Source: Stenopsyche tienmushanensis | Lineage: Eukaryota; Arthropoda; Insecta; Trichoptera; Stenopsychidae | Reading direction: 5' to 3' | Length of the DNA: 64,000 bases | NCBI GenBank assembly: GCA_008973525.1 | Contig: WACJ01000117.1 | Coordinates: forward strand, 496,001-560,000 | Shown here: piece after piece, positions 48,301 to 59,129 of the stretch | Layout of the letters: every line of letters begins with the position of its first letter | Numbering within the stretch: the first letter of the stretch is position 1 | The notes under the pieces: generated by a model | Database searches by the model: none | What the model was told of the DNA's origin: nothing | Seen by the model: only the letters and a program-made list of their open reading frames with translations | Translations under genes and position numbers: made by a program

Positions 48301-49598
48301 ATGTAGATCTAATAAATGTAAAAGATATTTCAATAGGAACGCTCGAGTTTTGTTAGATTATAGCAGCCATATTATTAAAACAGCGTCTATCAAATTATTG
48401 GAAATTGTTTATTAGTATATGGCAAATTACCATGAAATGTTATAGTATTGAACAATATGCGAAAGTCTTCAAATTTTATTTTCAAAATCAGTGCTGCGAG
48501 AAACGTTTCGCCAAAAAATAATCTTCAGCGACGGGGCCCATTTTTGAATGAATAGATGTGTAAATATGTACAATTATCTGAATTGGGACGATACCAATCC
48601 ACATGAGATACACCAGCATCCATCCAGAGAAAGTCACTGAATGCATCCAGAGAAAGTCACTGTTTGGTGCGGATTTGGATCTGGCGGAATGAACGGTCCG
48701 TACTTCTTCCAAAACGAAACTGGCATGACAGGATCGATGATAAGCAACTTCTTGTGGTTTAAACTGGATGATACGGATATCGACGATATGTGGTTCCAAC
48801 AAGACGACGCTGCATGACACACAGCGCATGCCACGCTGGACATTCTGCACGAGCAGGGCAGGGCACTGAGGGCTATTTTAAATCGCAAGTCTATGCAACT
48901 TGTTTTATTTACAATTAAAAATCGAGCGTCTTATTCAAATACCCTATATTTAATTATCAACGTATCAGAGCATAAATGATAGCCCTGCCCTCGAGCACAT
49001 TCAGAACACATAAACAAATTATCTTATGTATATTTGCAGAGCATCGTCTTTCGAAGGATTGAGTTTCGAAGGACTTGCCCCTAAACCGATCACAATATCG
49101 GATCATTCAAGGTATAATAATGATTTTTTTTTTAAATTTTATTTGATGTCATTTATTATATTAAATATTGTTCATCAAATACGTTATTCATAACTGACAT
49201 TTTTTTACCCAGAAAACTTAACTTGGAAATAATACCTGAATTCAATCCGCAAGAAATCGAAGATATCAATTCAATAAGTCAAATGGAAATGTATCTTCAG
49301 TAAGCTAATGATTTCTTCGTAATCATATTTTATCATATGAGCATATTTTAGAATTAAACAAATTGTTCAATTAAAATTTTGTCAAAAACAGGCATCTTAT
49401 GAAAGAAGTAGCCAAATCTTTCACCGATGAAGGCCTAGAAAAAACGATGAACGGAATTATTTGGTGAGTATGCCTACATTTGAACAAATATTTTGCTTGA
49501 ATAATAAAGCATATCTTTAATATTCCAGCGAACCGTTGCAAAATGATGATCGTTCTTATGAGCCCATTCATTTCATTTCCGAAGAAACGACATGCTGA
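42398..49598 (+). CDS. RING-e: 11-exon RING protein, paralogue of RING-b
   Basis: Exons: 42398-42511, 42598-42665, 45594-45659, 46135-46209, 46808-46909, 46991-47083, 48170-48256, 49040-49111, 49213-49299, 49392-49463, 49529-49598. They total 906 bp (301 aa), with no frameshift or internal stop. The RING is intact: L-C-S-M-C, C-K-H-T-F-C-F-G-C-I-E-R-W, C-P-K-C. All exons pair one-to-one with RING-b, with identical phases (0, then nine times 2). Acidic patterns: N-L-T-D-N-E-L-A-I-I, E-L-T-E-E-E-I-E-I-I, N-L-S-Q-E-D-I-T-N-I, Y-L-N-D-E-E-F-E-M-I and F-N-P-Q-E-I-E-D-I. Exon 10 has K-E-V-A-K-S-F-T-D-E-G. It ends in a Cys before the stop, as RING-b does. It has the unexpanded exon 5. Likely a ubiquitin ligase; the substrate is unknown. 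Confidence 0.78.
43192..44676 (-). mobile_element. R1-clade LINE fragment in RING-e intron 2, host of a nested R1
   Basis: A T-run at 43192-43201 marks the 3' end of a minus-strand copy. The reverse strand carries post-RT R1 blocks similar to 182-1000 (the region with A-P-I-W-A-E-A-L-Q-I-E-R). It is split at 43996-44450 by a second R1 end. Broken by stops and frame changes. Confidence 0.75.
43996..44450 (-). mobile_element. Nested R1 3' end with 14-bp target duplication
   Basis: GACGAATCGGAGCT occurs at 43982-43995 and again at 44451-44464. Between them is a minus-strand R1 end: a T-run, the 3' UTR found also at 12140-12300 and 56376-56524, then C-terminal coding with D-D-A-E-H-A-I-I-G-S-E-A-W. 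It is a 5'-truncated, target-primed insertion. Confidence 0.88.
45733..46045 (+). repeat. tRNA-like (SINE-type) sequence in RING-e intron 3
   Basis: GCGTTGGTATAGTGGTTTAG (A-box-like) and GTTCGGGTTCATATCC (B-box-like), paralogous to 18873-19260. Not an intact tRNA. Confidence 0.45.
48325..48952 (+). mobile_element. Tc1/mariner-like element in RING-e intron 7
   Basis: Left block TTTCAATAGGAACGCTCGAG, right block TCGAGCGTCTTATTCAAATA. Pieces of the transposase remain: V-T-V-W-C-G-F, G-G-M-N-G-P-Y-F-F-Q-N-E-T-G and D-D-M-W-F-Q-Q-D-D-A-A. It is the best-preserved reading of this family in the window but has an internal duplication near 48620-48660. Paralogous to 21676-23648 without the R1. Confidence 0.75.
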
Positions 49599-49914
49599 AA
49601 GTACTAACGATGTGTACTGATTTTTCCGTCCTTTTTGATAACAGCTTTTTTAAAAAAAAATTAAGCATCTCCTCGATCAAAGCAAATTGATGATGCTTTG
49701 AAATTCTTTGGTCGATTGTAGATGTATTTTTTTATTCATGCAATTGTAATCAGGGTGATCAGTTAATGTCATGATAACATAATTGATAAATATATACTAT
49801 GTATGCATAAAATTTATTTTATTTTGCCAATGTTCTTTCATAAATTGTATTAACACTTCTATCGATGAATGGTTATTTTATCTCCCATCAATGAAAGTGG
49901 TCTGGGTGGACCCT

Positions 49915-50225
49915 CGTACATCTTATATATAAAAATCAATGTGTGTCTGTCCAAAATTTGCTAAGGTAAAAAAAGCCTTTTGTCAACTATGCCGAGAGGC
50001 GATAATGCTATCAATCTAATGTGTGTCTGTCCAAGCGCTCGCCTGCGTCAGCCAAGAACGCGCTCGGCGGCTTGCCAGTCACTATACGAAGTGAGGGAGA
50101 GCGCACGCATCCTAACCTCTCAGCCCCACAGCAATACATCGCCTAGCTCTACTACTGCCTTTCAAACTAAGCGCGTGTTGCTAATCAACCACATCCAACA
50201 TATGCCTCTCCAAATCAATAAATAA
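49915..50225 (+). mobile_element. Helitron-like 5' end fragment
   Basis: TCTTATATATAAAAATCAATG followed by TGTGTCTGTCC is a typical Helitron start. The following 200 bp have no recognised protein, and a second TGTGTGTCTGTCC occurs at 50020. No right end found. Confidence 0.4.
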
Positions 50226-50299
50226 ACACTTTGAAACTTCATCTGACAAAATTGGGCTACATCAATCGTTCAGATGTGTGACTTCCTCATGAAATGACT

Positions 50300-50955
50300 G
50301 ACTCAAATAAATTTCAACATGCGATCTTCTTCTCCAACGACATAATAGCCAACCTTATTTGAAGAGACTTGTCACTGGAGATGAAAGTTGGATATTCTAT
50401 GAAAATATTCAACGTAAACGGTCTCGGACCAAGGGTACAGAAGCTTTAACTGTAGCTAAACCTGGCCTACATCCAAAAAAAGTTTTGCTATGCATTTGGT
50501 GGGACTGGGAGGGGGTAGTTTTTATTATGAGCTACTTCAGCAAGGTGAAACAATCAATTCAACAAAATATTGTTTCCAACTAGACAATCAGGCCTCGTGT
50601 GTCTTTGCTCGTCAGAAATAAATTATTATCATTTGACTGGGATGTTTTACCTCATCCTTCATACTCTCCGGAGATTGCCCTTCCAGATTATTATTTATTT
50701 ATTTCATTGAAACATTCTTTACGTGGTAAAAATTTTAATTCAAAAAATGATATAAAAATATACCTTGATCAATTTTTTGCCAAGAAACCTGGGAAATTTT
50801 GACAAGAAGGCATTATGAGGCTTCCGGAGATATGGAGAAAGGTAAATAGAACAGAATGGATTATATTATTCAATAAATTTTGATGTAATACAAATTATAG
50901 CTTATTTTTTCTTAATATGAAAACGAAAGAAACTTATGGGTCACTCTAATATGAT
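50300..50955 (+). mobile_element. irritans-type mariner, second copy
   Basis: The transposase pieces include V-T-G-D-E-S-W-I-F-Y-E-N, K-P-G-L-H-P-K-K, I-W-W-D-W-E-G-V-V, D-W-D-V-L-P-H-P-S-Y-S-P-E, D-Y-Y-L-F and D-Q-F-F-A-K-K. The catalytic D-N-A-R-P-H segment is eroded. The right terminus is near 50925-50950 (GAAAGAAACTTATGGGTCAC). It lacks the 5' part of the ORF and is dead. Confidence 0.8.
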
Positions 50956-51833
50956 GCGAAAAGATTTCTTACTACATAGGGAAACATGCGATTTTTATTT
51001 TCATATGGAAAAATATTCCTTAAAATTTTGTTATAGCCACTGTTTATACCGCAGCTTATTGTTATTTTATTTTTTTGTATTATTTGTACAGTATGCAAAA
51101 CAGATGTCACATTAAAAAATATTAACTATTGTATATCAATACATAAATTATAATGTAAAAAGTAAATATAACCTACATAAGACATTAAATATTAACTTCA
51201 TCTGCGAGACACTTCATAAGTGTCTCGCAGATCTTGCGAATAATAAGTACTGGACTCCAAATACTCTAGAAATCATTTTTCAGTAAAACCAACATGATTT
51301 CTTTGAAGGATTTTCAAAAGGAAACTATCCAATCTCTAAAAACACCCCAAACTTTGTATCGAGAACGAAAACCAAAACGAAAAGATATGATTTGAAACCC
51401 TGGTATAAAACATTCAACATAATTACAGAATTATTTATCATGTTAATACCATTATACTTATTATATTAATTATGTTGCTGGACGAATGAATGGGAATAGA
51501 CTGGCGTCGAATGGAAAGACTGTCTTCGCTAGATAACTATTTATTCCATACTACAGATAGAGAGAGATCTGGCTGCAGGAGGGACGTCCTCCCGCAGCCA
51601 AGGCTAACCGACTCCCGCTTCCTGCGCGTCACCACCCAACCGGCAACGGATCGGTATGCAGGTGCAATATATCAAAGGCTGTTAATAGCGCTATACGTGG
51701 GGATGGTAAATCGCCCACGCTACTGTTGATTAAAAATTATGGAAAAAATATGGATTTTTTTGTAGTAAAATATTTTATTTAAAAAATATTTATTACTTGG
51801 CATACAAAATATGAGATGGAAATTAAAATTATT
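50956..51833. other. Intergenic with hairpin and repeat copy
   Basis: AT-rich; no gene. It holds a perfect hairpin (51200-51232) and the inverted copy (51545-51725) of the 35625 repeat. The AATAAA at 51794-51789 on the minus strand is a likely poly(A) signal for the secreted-protein gene. Confidence 0.5.
51200..51232. repeat. Perfect 15-bp hairpin
   Basis: ATCTGCGAGACACTT and its exact reverse complement, separated by CAT. Same geometry as 28590-28622 but unrelated sequence. No surrounding element was recognised. Confidence 0.9.
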
Positions 51834-53125
51834 TTAACCGTCTATTTGGCATAACATCTTCTTGATTACTTGATTAAATATTTTTCGCAGCGCTTTAACA
51901 CGTCCCGATAGTTCCGCATCGCGCAAAGGACAACACACTAATGGAATATCAAACGAGCAGGACTTCATCTGCATTGACTATAAATTAAAAACCATGATTT
52001 TTGTTAATAGTTCCCATCATACTAATTCACGAAGAAAAACATATACAACAATACTGACCTTTAAATGTTCTTTTCTCTTCAATAATTCATTGAATAATTT
52101 AATGCTTATATTTGTTCCTGAAGCGACAGCCGCAAGGGCAGTGAGACGATCGTCCTCATTTGGTGATTTACTTAAACATATTAACAGTTCCTCTATTTCT
52201 TCTGGAAATTTATTTGGATTCAACGAGATAAAATCATAAAAGCTCTGCTCGATTGGACATATTCTCTCACTGCACGACTATATAAAAAACAGTTTGAAAA
52301 ATTGGCTGTATTCATTAATATTAACATTAAATACTTAAATGCAAGCTTATACATATCCTTTAACTTATTATGACTGCTCTTATTATTTTAATGGTAATAA
52401 ATGTTCTGTAAATACCTTATAATCCTCCAAGTTGACAGGACACCCAGAAGCTGATAATCCAATTCCTATGCCATATTCCATACCACTTAAACAAAGTTTC
52501 CCGTAATTGATAAGAACATCCTTTAAATTGCATGTACAACCACTTTTCATACTTTCAAGGCTCTCACTTATCATCTGAAGACATATTATTGTATTTTAAT
52601 ACCTAAGTACTTAAAATATAATCACAATATATTCGAAACATTAACTTACGTTTGAAAAAACGCAGCTTGGGGATATTGAAGCATCAAAATCTGTCAATAC
52701 ATTAACAATCCATATTGTTTGCGCATATAACATCGCATACTGCTTTTTATCAACGTCATATCTAAGATTATTGACTGCATTTCTGAACTTGGAAATCAAT
52801 GGCGTTGTCCGTGTTGATAATCCCCATAAACTGCTGATGGACTGACTGCAATGTTTGAATTTTAAGTTTATTTATTAATACCTTTCGAAGTAATTTAGAA
52901 TAATATCTATTGTAAATTTCATACTTTTGGTTTACGCAATAGCAGGGTGATTCATAACAATATGATGGATACTCATCACAGCCTTCAGAGCTGCCAAACA
53001 AGGCACAAATTAGCAGGACCTAAAAACAAATAATAATTAAATAAATAATAATTTTGAATGTATTCTAAAATCGTCCTTGTTTAAATTTTATTCACCAAGG
53101 TTGCAAAAAAAATAACGGACTTCAT
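51834..53125 (-). CDS. Secreted cysteine-rich protein, six exons, unknown family
   Basis: Minus-strand exons: 53125-53096, 53019-52882, 52841-52650, 52574-52416, 52265-52059, 51977-51834; total 870 bp (289 aa). All introns are read as phase 0 with GT-AG ends. Residues 1-23 form a signal peptide (M-K-S-V-I-F-F-A-T-L-V-L-L-I-C-A-L-F-G-S) followed by C-D-E-Y-P-S-Y-C-Y-E-S-P-C-Y-C. About 15 Cys are in the mature part, including C-T-C in exon 4 and V-C-C-P in exon 6. Exon 4 has a glycine-rich G-M-E-Y-G-I-G-I-G-L stretch; exon 5 is helical-looking and charged. No family recognised. Intron 2 is only 40 bp, and the acceptors of exons 3 and 5 must be taken 4 nt after a better CAG, so those joins are less certain. 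In this setting a salivary or effector role is possible but only inferred. Confidence 0.68.
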
Positions 53126-53231
53126 CGTTGAAGTTTTTACAAAATAAACGATTTCTCAGTTCGTTGTCGGCTTTGAATTTCTATTTATGTGTAAAGTGGA
53201 TCAGCCCTAGCCAAAAACTTGAGCGTGAAAT

Positions 53232-53268
53232 TGAACTGAACTTTATGACGACCCGCACCTCTTTTATA
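53232..53268 (-). promoter_or_regulatory. Core promoter (TATA + Inr) of the secreted-protein gene
   Basis: On the minus strand TATAAAAG begins at 53268 and TTCAGTT places the initiator A at 53237, exactly 31 nt downstream, the standard arthropod TATA-Inr spacing. The predicted 5' UTR to the ATG is 112 nt. This supports a transcribed minus-strand gene. Confidence 0.75.
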
Positions 53269-53423
53269 CTCGGCTTGATGCTCTCCTTCTCTTGTGCCTC
53301 GTTCACACGTAGAGTAAAATGTCAGGAATGATAAAAACAAAGGCAGAAAAGTGGTGACCGCACGTTAATTCGGAACTGTTTTTTGACTAGGACTACCAAC
53401 TCTGTCCCGCCGTGTCATAGAAC

Positions 53424-54420
53424 ACTTGAATCTATCCCGGGATCCCGGACACTTTTAGGTACTTAAGAATCCCGGTATTAGAAAACGTAATCCCGAAAAT
53501 TTCGGGATTGAAATTTTTATCTAACAGAAATCGTACGCCTCATCAACACGATGAAGGCTACTAAATCGAGACTTTCCCGACGAAATCTGGACGCTTGGAA
53601 ACAGTGGCGTAACTACTAATTGACGAGTTTAGGCGACGCCTATAGGCAGTAACTGTCTAATCTATGTATACATATCATACAGTACATATATGTTATTAAA
53701 TTGTTATATTATGCTTTCCTTACCGGTGATGTATTTACTACACCTCGACTCTAATAATGGGAATATCGATATGAAATATAATAGATACGGGGTTCAGAAT
53801 TTTTGTATTCCTCCGTAATATAATTACGAATCACATCGAAATATTATAGTATATAAGTATTCATCTGCAGCGACGGAAATAAATAATTTGTCGGGAAATC
53901 GGGAATTTTGCGAGTTTTAGTCCGTGTCTCATCAGAAAGGAATTTTATCAGTCACATTGATGTTGTTATACGAAAACGAGGGCTTTCGCGGACATCAACT
54001 CGAACTAGCATTTAAATATCTGATGACGATCCTTCCAACGAGTGTGGAGGCTGAGCTTGCATTTTCAGCAGCAGGTTGTCTGGCTTCCAAAATCAGATCC
54101 AGATATAAAGACGAAACACTCGATGTTACTTCGGGCATATTTTAAAAATAATATTTGATTTTTTAATAATAGTAGTGTTTTATTTATCTATTTTTAAATT
54201 GTAGTTTTATCTTTTCTTAAATAAATAAAATTCTTTGGCCTTCAAGTTATTTTTTATATTGAACAAATGGACTTATTAATAATTTTTGATTAAATTTATC
54301 AATGTAATTTCTTAAAATATTGAAAATCCCAATCCCGGGATCCCGGGACTGGTCCCGGGATTGTCTAATGAAATCCTGAGATCCCGGGATCGAAATTTTG
54401 GCTCGGGATTGGATTCCCTA
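53424..54420 (+). mobile_element. hAT-derived element, copy 1
   Basis: Terminal palindrome-rich sequence (ATCCCGGGATCCCGG) on both ends. The right terminus CGGGATTGGATTCCCTA is intact and the left is worn. Inside, 54000-54140 encodes the hAT dimerisation block: L-E-L-A-F-K-Y-L, then T-S-V-E-A-E-L-A-F-S-A-A-G and I-R-S-R. The rest of the transposase is missing. Confidence 0.75.
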
Positions 54421-55366
54421 GTTGTTCCCTTACAATGAGCAATGTCATTGTATTTGCTAATTAGTATCGAAAGAATCTATATCTACCAATGTTTAGTATC
54501 TTTATAATAACTCGAAAGGTGATGTTCAGCAAATGGGTTCATCGAAACTCTGATTTATGCCAAGAAGATCATAAAAACATTGGTTACAAAATTCTGTCTC
54601 CAAATTTGTAAAACGTTTTGATATAAGATTTTTAATTTGTTTCGCATTTATTTCATTTTCGGAATCAAAATCACACAACGATGGAAACATTTCTAAATTC
54701 TCCGCATGACGATTTTATTACGAAATACGGTTACTTGCTCAGCCATTGTTAGAATATTACCTTTTTTTTTTTTTTTGAAGAGACATATTGGGTATGTTTA
54801 CATTTTCAAAAATATCAGGTGATACTTATCGTCGGTGTAACTTTAAACTATCGTCTTTATCCAAACATAAAATTCATACTTCACATTAGATGAATTTTCA
54901 ATCGAAATTAAATCTATTTTGCGTATTAAACTCGAATTCCGACAAATAATCCTAAGCCAATAGAAGTCGTTTGTACACCTCGACATTTGGAGCAGACGAG
55001 TGTTTTCTATGTACCGTGTATTTTATCCATTTGAACTCATTTTCTACTCCAGCTTCGATTACAATTATTTAGAGCTATTCTGATGTTTATATTTTTTGAA
55101 ACATCGGAGCAAGTGTTCTAGGATAGATACATTTTTCATTTTACGACAAACCACCCATTTATTCACTTCCTGGAATATTTCCGTACAAGTTATATTTCCA
55201 CATTTGTACCACATTATGGAAGCTTCATTACTCAGTGATTGATTAGACCAGAGCTGTTTTTCCCTAGCAGAATGGTTCTGCACCTTTTCAGTAATTTGCA
55301 ATAGATGATTCAAAATTACATCAAAAATATGGTTGGGGTGAACACCGCTAACCAATTAGTCACATC
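54421..55366. other. Spacer between two hAT copies, no gene supported
   Basis: A minus-strand open frame at 55355-55065 lacks an ATG and any motif I recognise. The T-run at 54762-54776 has no clear context. Confidence 0.35.
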
Positions 55367-56373
55367 TAAGGAATCCAATCCCGGGATCCCAAACAGTTTT
55401 AGGTATTTAAGAATCCCGGTATTAGAAAACGTAATCCCGAAAATTTCGGGATTGAATTTTTTATCTAACAGAAATCGTACACCTCACCAACACGATGAAG
55501 GCTACTAAATCGAGACATTCCCGACGAAATCTGGACGCTTGGAAACAGTGGCGTAATTACTAATTGGTGAACTTAGGCGACGCATAGTCTATGTAGTGAC
55601 TGTCTAATCTATGTATACATATATAGCGTACATGTATGTTTTTCAAATTGTTATAGTAACCTTTCCCTACCGGTGATGTATTTACTACACCTCGACGAAT
55701 AATAGGAATATCGATATGAAATATAATAGATACGGGGTTCAGATTTTTTGTATTCTTCCGTAATATAATTACAAATCACATCAAAGTATTATAGTATATA
55801 AGTATTCATCTGCAGCGACTGAAATAAATAATTTGTCGGGAAATTGGGAAATCGGGAGTTTTGCAATTTTTAGTTCGTGTCTCAGCAGAAAAGAATTTTA
55901 TCAGTCACATTGATGGTGTTATACAAAAATGAGGGCTCACGCGATCATCAACTCGAACTAGCATTTAAATATCTGATGACGATACCTCCAACGAGTGTGG
56001 AAGCTGAGCGTGTATTTTCAGCAGCAAGTTGTCTGACTTCCAAAATCAGATCCAGACTAAATGACGAAACACTAATGTTTAATGTTAATGTTACTTCGGG
56101 CATATTTTTAAAATAATATTTGAATTTTTTAGTGTTTTATTTATCTATTTTTGAATTGTATTTTTATTTTTTCTTAAATAAATAAAATTCTTTGACCTTC
56201 AAGTGTTTTTTTATATTGAACAAATGGACTTATTAGAAATTTTTGATCAAATTCAACAAGGTAATTTCTTAAAATATTGAAAATCCCAATCCCGGGATCC
56301 CGGGACTGGTCCCGAGATCCCGGGAATTCCGAAATCCCGGGATCGAAATTTTGGCTCGGGATTGGATTCCCTA
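55367..56373 (+). mobile_element. hAT-derived element, copy 2
   Basis: Left end TAAGGAATCCAATCCCG and right end CGGGATTGGATTCCCTA are inverted with one mismatch. It aligns along its length to copy 1 and keeps T-S-V-E-A-E-R-V-F-S-A-A-S near 56000, the hAT C-terminal signature. About 1 kb. Confidence 0.82.
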
Positions 56374-56524
56374 CTCCTGAAGCAATGTGGAAAACAATAC
56401 CAGGGGGACAGGAAAGGACAAGGGGGAGGTTTAGTGGGTAGGCACGACCGAAAAATTGTGAATCCTACACTACCCAGATTCTCTGGGTGTCTTGTGAAGA
56501 TTCCTATCCCACAGGAAAAAAAAA
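56374..56524 (+). mobile_element. R1 LINE 3' UTR fragment with A-tail
   Basis: TCCTGAAGCAATGTGGAAAAC through CTGGGTGTCTTGTGAAGATT to an A-run at 56515-56524. It matches the 3' UTRs at 12170-12300 and inside 43996-44450. It contains no coding sequence and abuts the hAT copy exactly. Confidence 0.75.
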
Positions 56525-56969
56525 GTATGTAAAATAGTAAATATTACTTCTTTGCATTTTGTTTAAAAATCCCACGCTTGTAGATTGATTTTTAAGTGTT
56601 GTTTATGAGGGCGCGACAGAGTTGGCAGCCCTAGGATCACGAACCCTGTCTCTTTATCATGCCTGACATTTTACGCTTGGTGTGAACCAGGCATTACATA
56701 GGTCTTTCTCGACACATGCTACACACGTTTATTAATTGAACATGTTTAAATGAGTAAATTATTTTTGAAGACCACCCAAATCAGGATACTAGACGTTTGG
56801 AAACCAAAGTTCTGCCATGTATACATTAACCCTTTGCGGTCCCTAAATATTTTAGACATTTTTATGATAAAACGTTTGTTTTTTTTTTTTCAATTTTAAG
56901 TTATTATTTGATAAAAAATAATTATTTTTTACCAAAATTGTATATTTTACTAATACATATATAATACAG

Positions 56970-57208
56970 AGGCGGACTCACTCTTGAGCCAATTTTTTCT
57001 AGTGGACGCCCGCTTAAACACTTTTTTATTGGCGGACCTTATCCTAACCCTTGTGACTTATTTTTTCAAACAAACAAACATTTCTTGGTCAAATATTGGC
57101 CAAAATAGATCCCTTTATAATGTTTTTTGTAAAAAAAAATTACGAAAATATCTTGTTCAACTACAGATAAATGTTTTGTTTATAAATTCTGTTTAAGAAC
57201 CGCTGCTC
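56970..57208. mobile_element. Worn hAT-like MITE
   Basis: CAGAGGCGGACTCACTCTTGAG on the left and CTGTTTAAGAACCGCTGCTC on the right resemble the ends of the 39479 element, with a TTGGTCAAATATTGGYYAAAATAGAT block in common. Internally deleted. Confidence 0.55.
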
Positions 57209-58951
57209 TATCAGGTATGCGAAACACTATGAAGGATCATAAAAACCAATATTACTTTCCAAATACTGTCCTAAACACGATACGCAAAATAAAATCACAT
57301 GATTTTAAATCTGAATGGGGAAAAAATGCAGAAACAAAATGTCGAGCCAGTTAAAGAGTTAAAGTCATTTCTGTAATATTAAACTCAATTTGTAATCAAT
57401 TTCCATAGATTTATTTGATTTTACAGGTGTTTTTTTGACATTGATCAATGAGAAGTATTTTATGTGTTTTCATAATAGAACCATTGACGTATATATTTGA
57501 GAATATACGCACACAAAATGCAAATACACATGAAATAACACAAAATGGAATTCCAATTTAAATGACTGACTGTTCGATTCAAATTTTTATCTAGTATTTT
57601 GTAAAGAATTAAGGGCATACGGTGATAATAATAAATCATAAAGTTAGTAAACATTAAGTATTTTCTTGTTTATACACCTTTATATATTGTATTTACTTTT
57701 AAATATTTATCAAACATACATTTCATCATCTTATTATAATATTATCTTAATTGATTATACTAAAATACCATCCAGCAACAGAGTTTGTTTCAACATTTTT
57801 CAACATTGAAAACCAAATTCAAAACTTCATCAAAATAGTTTTATTTTATATTTCTTCATCATTGTTGTATTCTTGGTATCTTTTTATAGTACTAAAATAA
57901 TTTTCCGCGCAAAAATGGGCAACTCTTAATCTCTTTTTCTTCTTGAGATTGTGTAAAATATAACATTTTTTCCAAGTCTTTAATTATTATTCAAAAGATA
58001 ATGCATATATTGAAATAATTTAAGCATATTCATAATTTATTTATTCTGTATGTTGTTTGTAACCTTAATTTAGTATTTCCATATATTTACAATAAATGCA
58101 TATATCTATCATAAAACCCAATTTATAATAGTTTGTTTAAAATGATTAATGTGCTGTAACAGGTGTATTTTGACATTGATCATACATCGATTTTAGCATA
58201 TTGGCAAAATTATTCTACGTATTGGTATATTTAATAAGCCTATTAGTGAAACAATGTATTGTCACAAACAATACAATGGATGGACTGATCGCATGATGTA
58301 CGGTTGCTATGGTTTTTGCCAGCAAAATAGATGTGATGATCATTCTTCATAACATGTTCGGTTATTTCCGATTTGTAATCTGATATCAAAACTGCGTTCT
58401 GATGTTCTGTCCCCCTGTGGGCGATCTATTTACCGTTTTGTTCAATGTACGACATGATAATATAAGCCCCTTGGTTTTCGTTTTTCACTTTGTTCTTTTT
58501 GTTGGGCAGGAGATTTCTTACATTTTTCCCCGTCCCAAAGATCGTGCTTATGCCGTTGTAATGAAGAGCTTTTGGATACACTATATTTTTTTATGAAGTT
58601 GGAATCGCTGATTAGTAGTATATTTCCCTTTTTAAAAAAAGTTAAGTACTTAAAACTTTAAACGCGTTTTTCTCAAAACGACATTTTTGCACGTGGTGTG
58701 GAAATAATTTTGAAAAATCAAGTTGCCGATTGGTATGAAACTTTACGAGCTTATTTTAAATATATATGGCTGTGGCAGTTTGCAAAACCAGATCAAAATG
58801 TTTATTTTATCTTACATTTTATATTAAAAAATACCCCAAACTTTCCAAACTTTTTTTCAAACCAGGGCCATTTTGTTACTTTTAAACAAAGGCTATTCAT
58901 TAACGATACTGCGATAACGACACATTTACAAATTAAGAATGACGTTTTGAG
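57209..58951. other. Intergenic, AT-rich, no gene recognised
   Basis: Only short open frames. Part of 58650-58720 (ACGCGTTTTTCTC) recalls the interior of the Tigger-like MITEs. Nothing else is supported. Confidence 0.4.
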
Positions 58952-59075
58952 TAGGGAATCCAATCCCGGGATCCCGGACAGTTTTAGGTACTTATGAATC
59001 CCGGGATTAATAAACGTAATCCCGAAAAATTCGTGATTGATATTTATATCTAATAGAAATCGTACACCTCTCCAC
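58952..59075 (+). mobile_element. hAT-derived element, left end only
   Basis: Starts TAGGGAATCCAATCCCG, the best-preserved terminus of the family at 53424 and 55367, and follows their first 120 bp before stopping at a mariner remnant. Confidence 0.7.
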
Positions 59076-59129
59076 AAAACGTTATTGGATGTAAGTGTGC
59101 GAACTGATAGACATGGTAGACCGAAAATT

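Larger units (their letters stand above)
39040..49850 (+). repeat. Segmental duplication, copy B (contains RING-e)
   Basis: Paralogous to 11000-24600, including both flanks, all eleven exons and most introns. Private differences are the hAT element at 39479-41097, the R1 nest at 43192-44676, and the short, unexpanded exon 5. Confidence 0.8.

Noticed and set aside
55065..55355. Minus-strand open frame of 96 codons between the hAT copies
   Set aside because: No ATG start, no recognisable motif and no splice context. It may be a transposon remnant.
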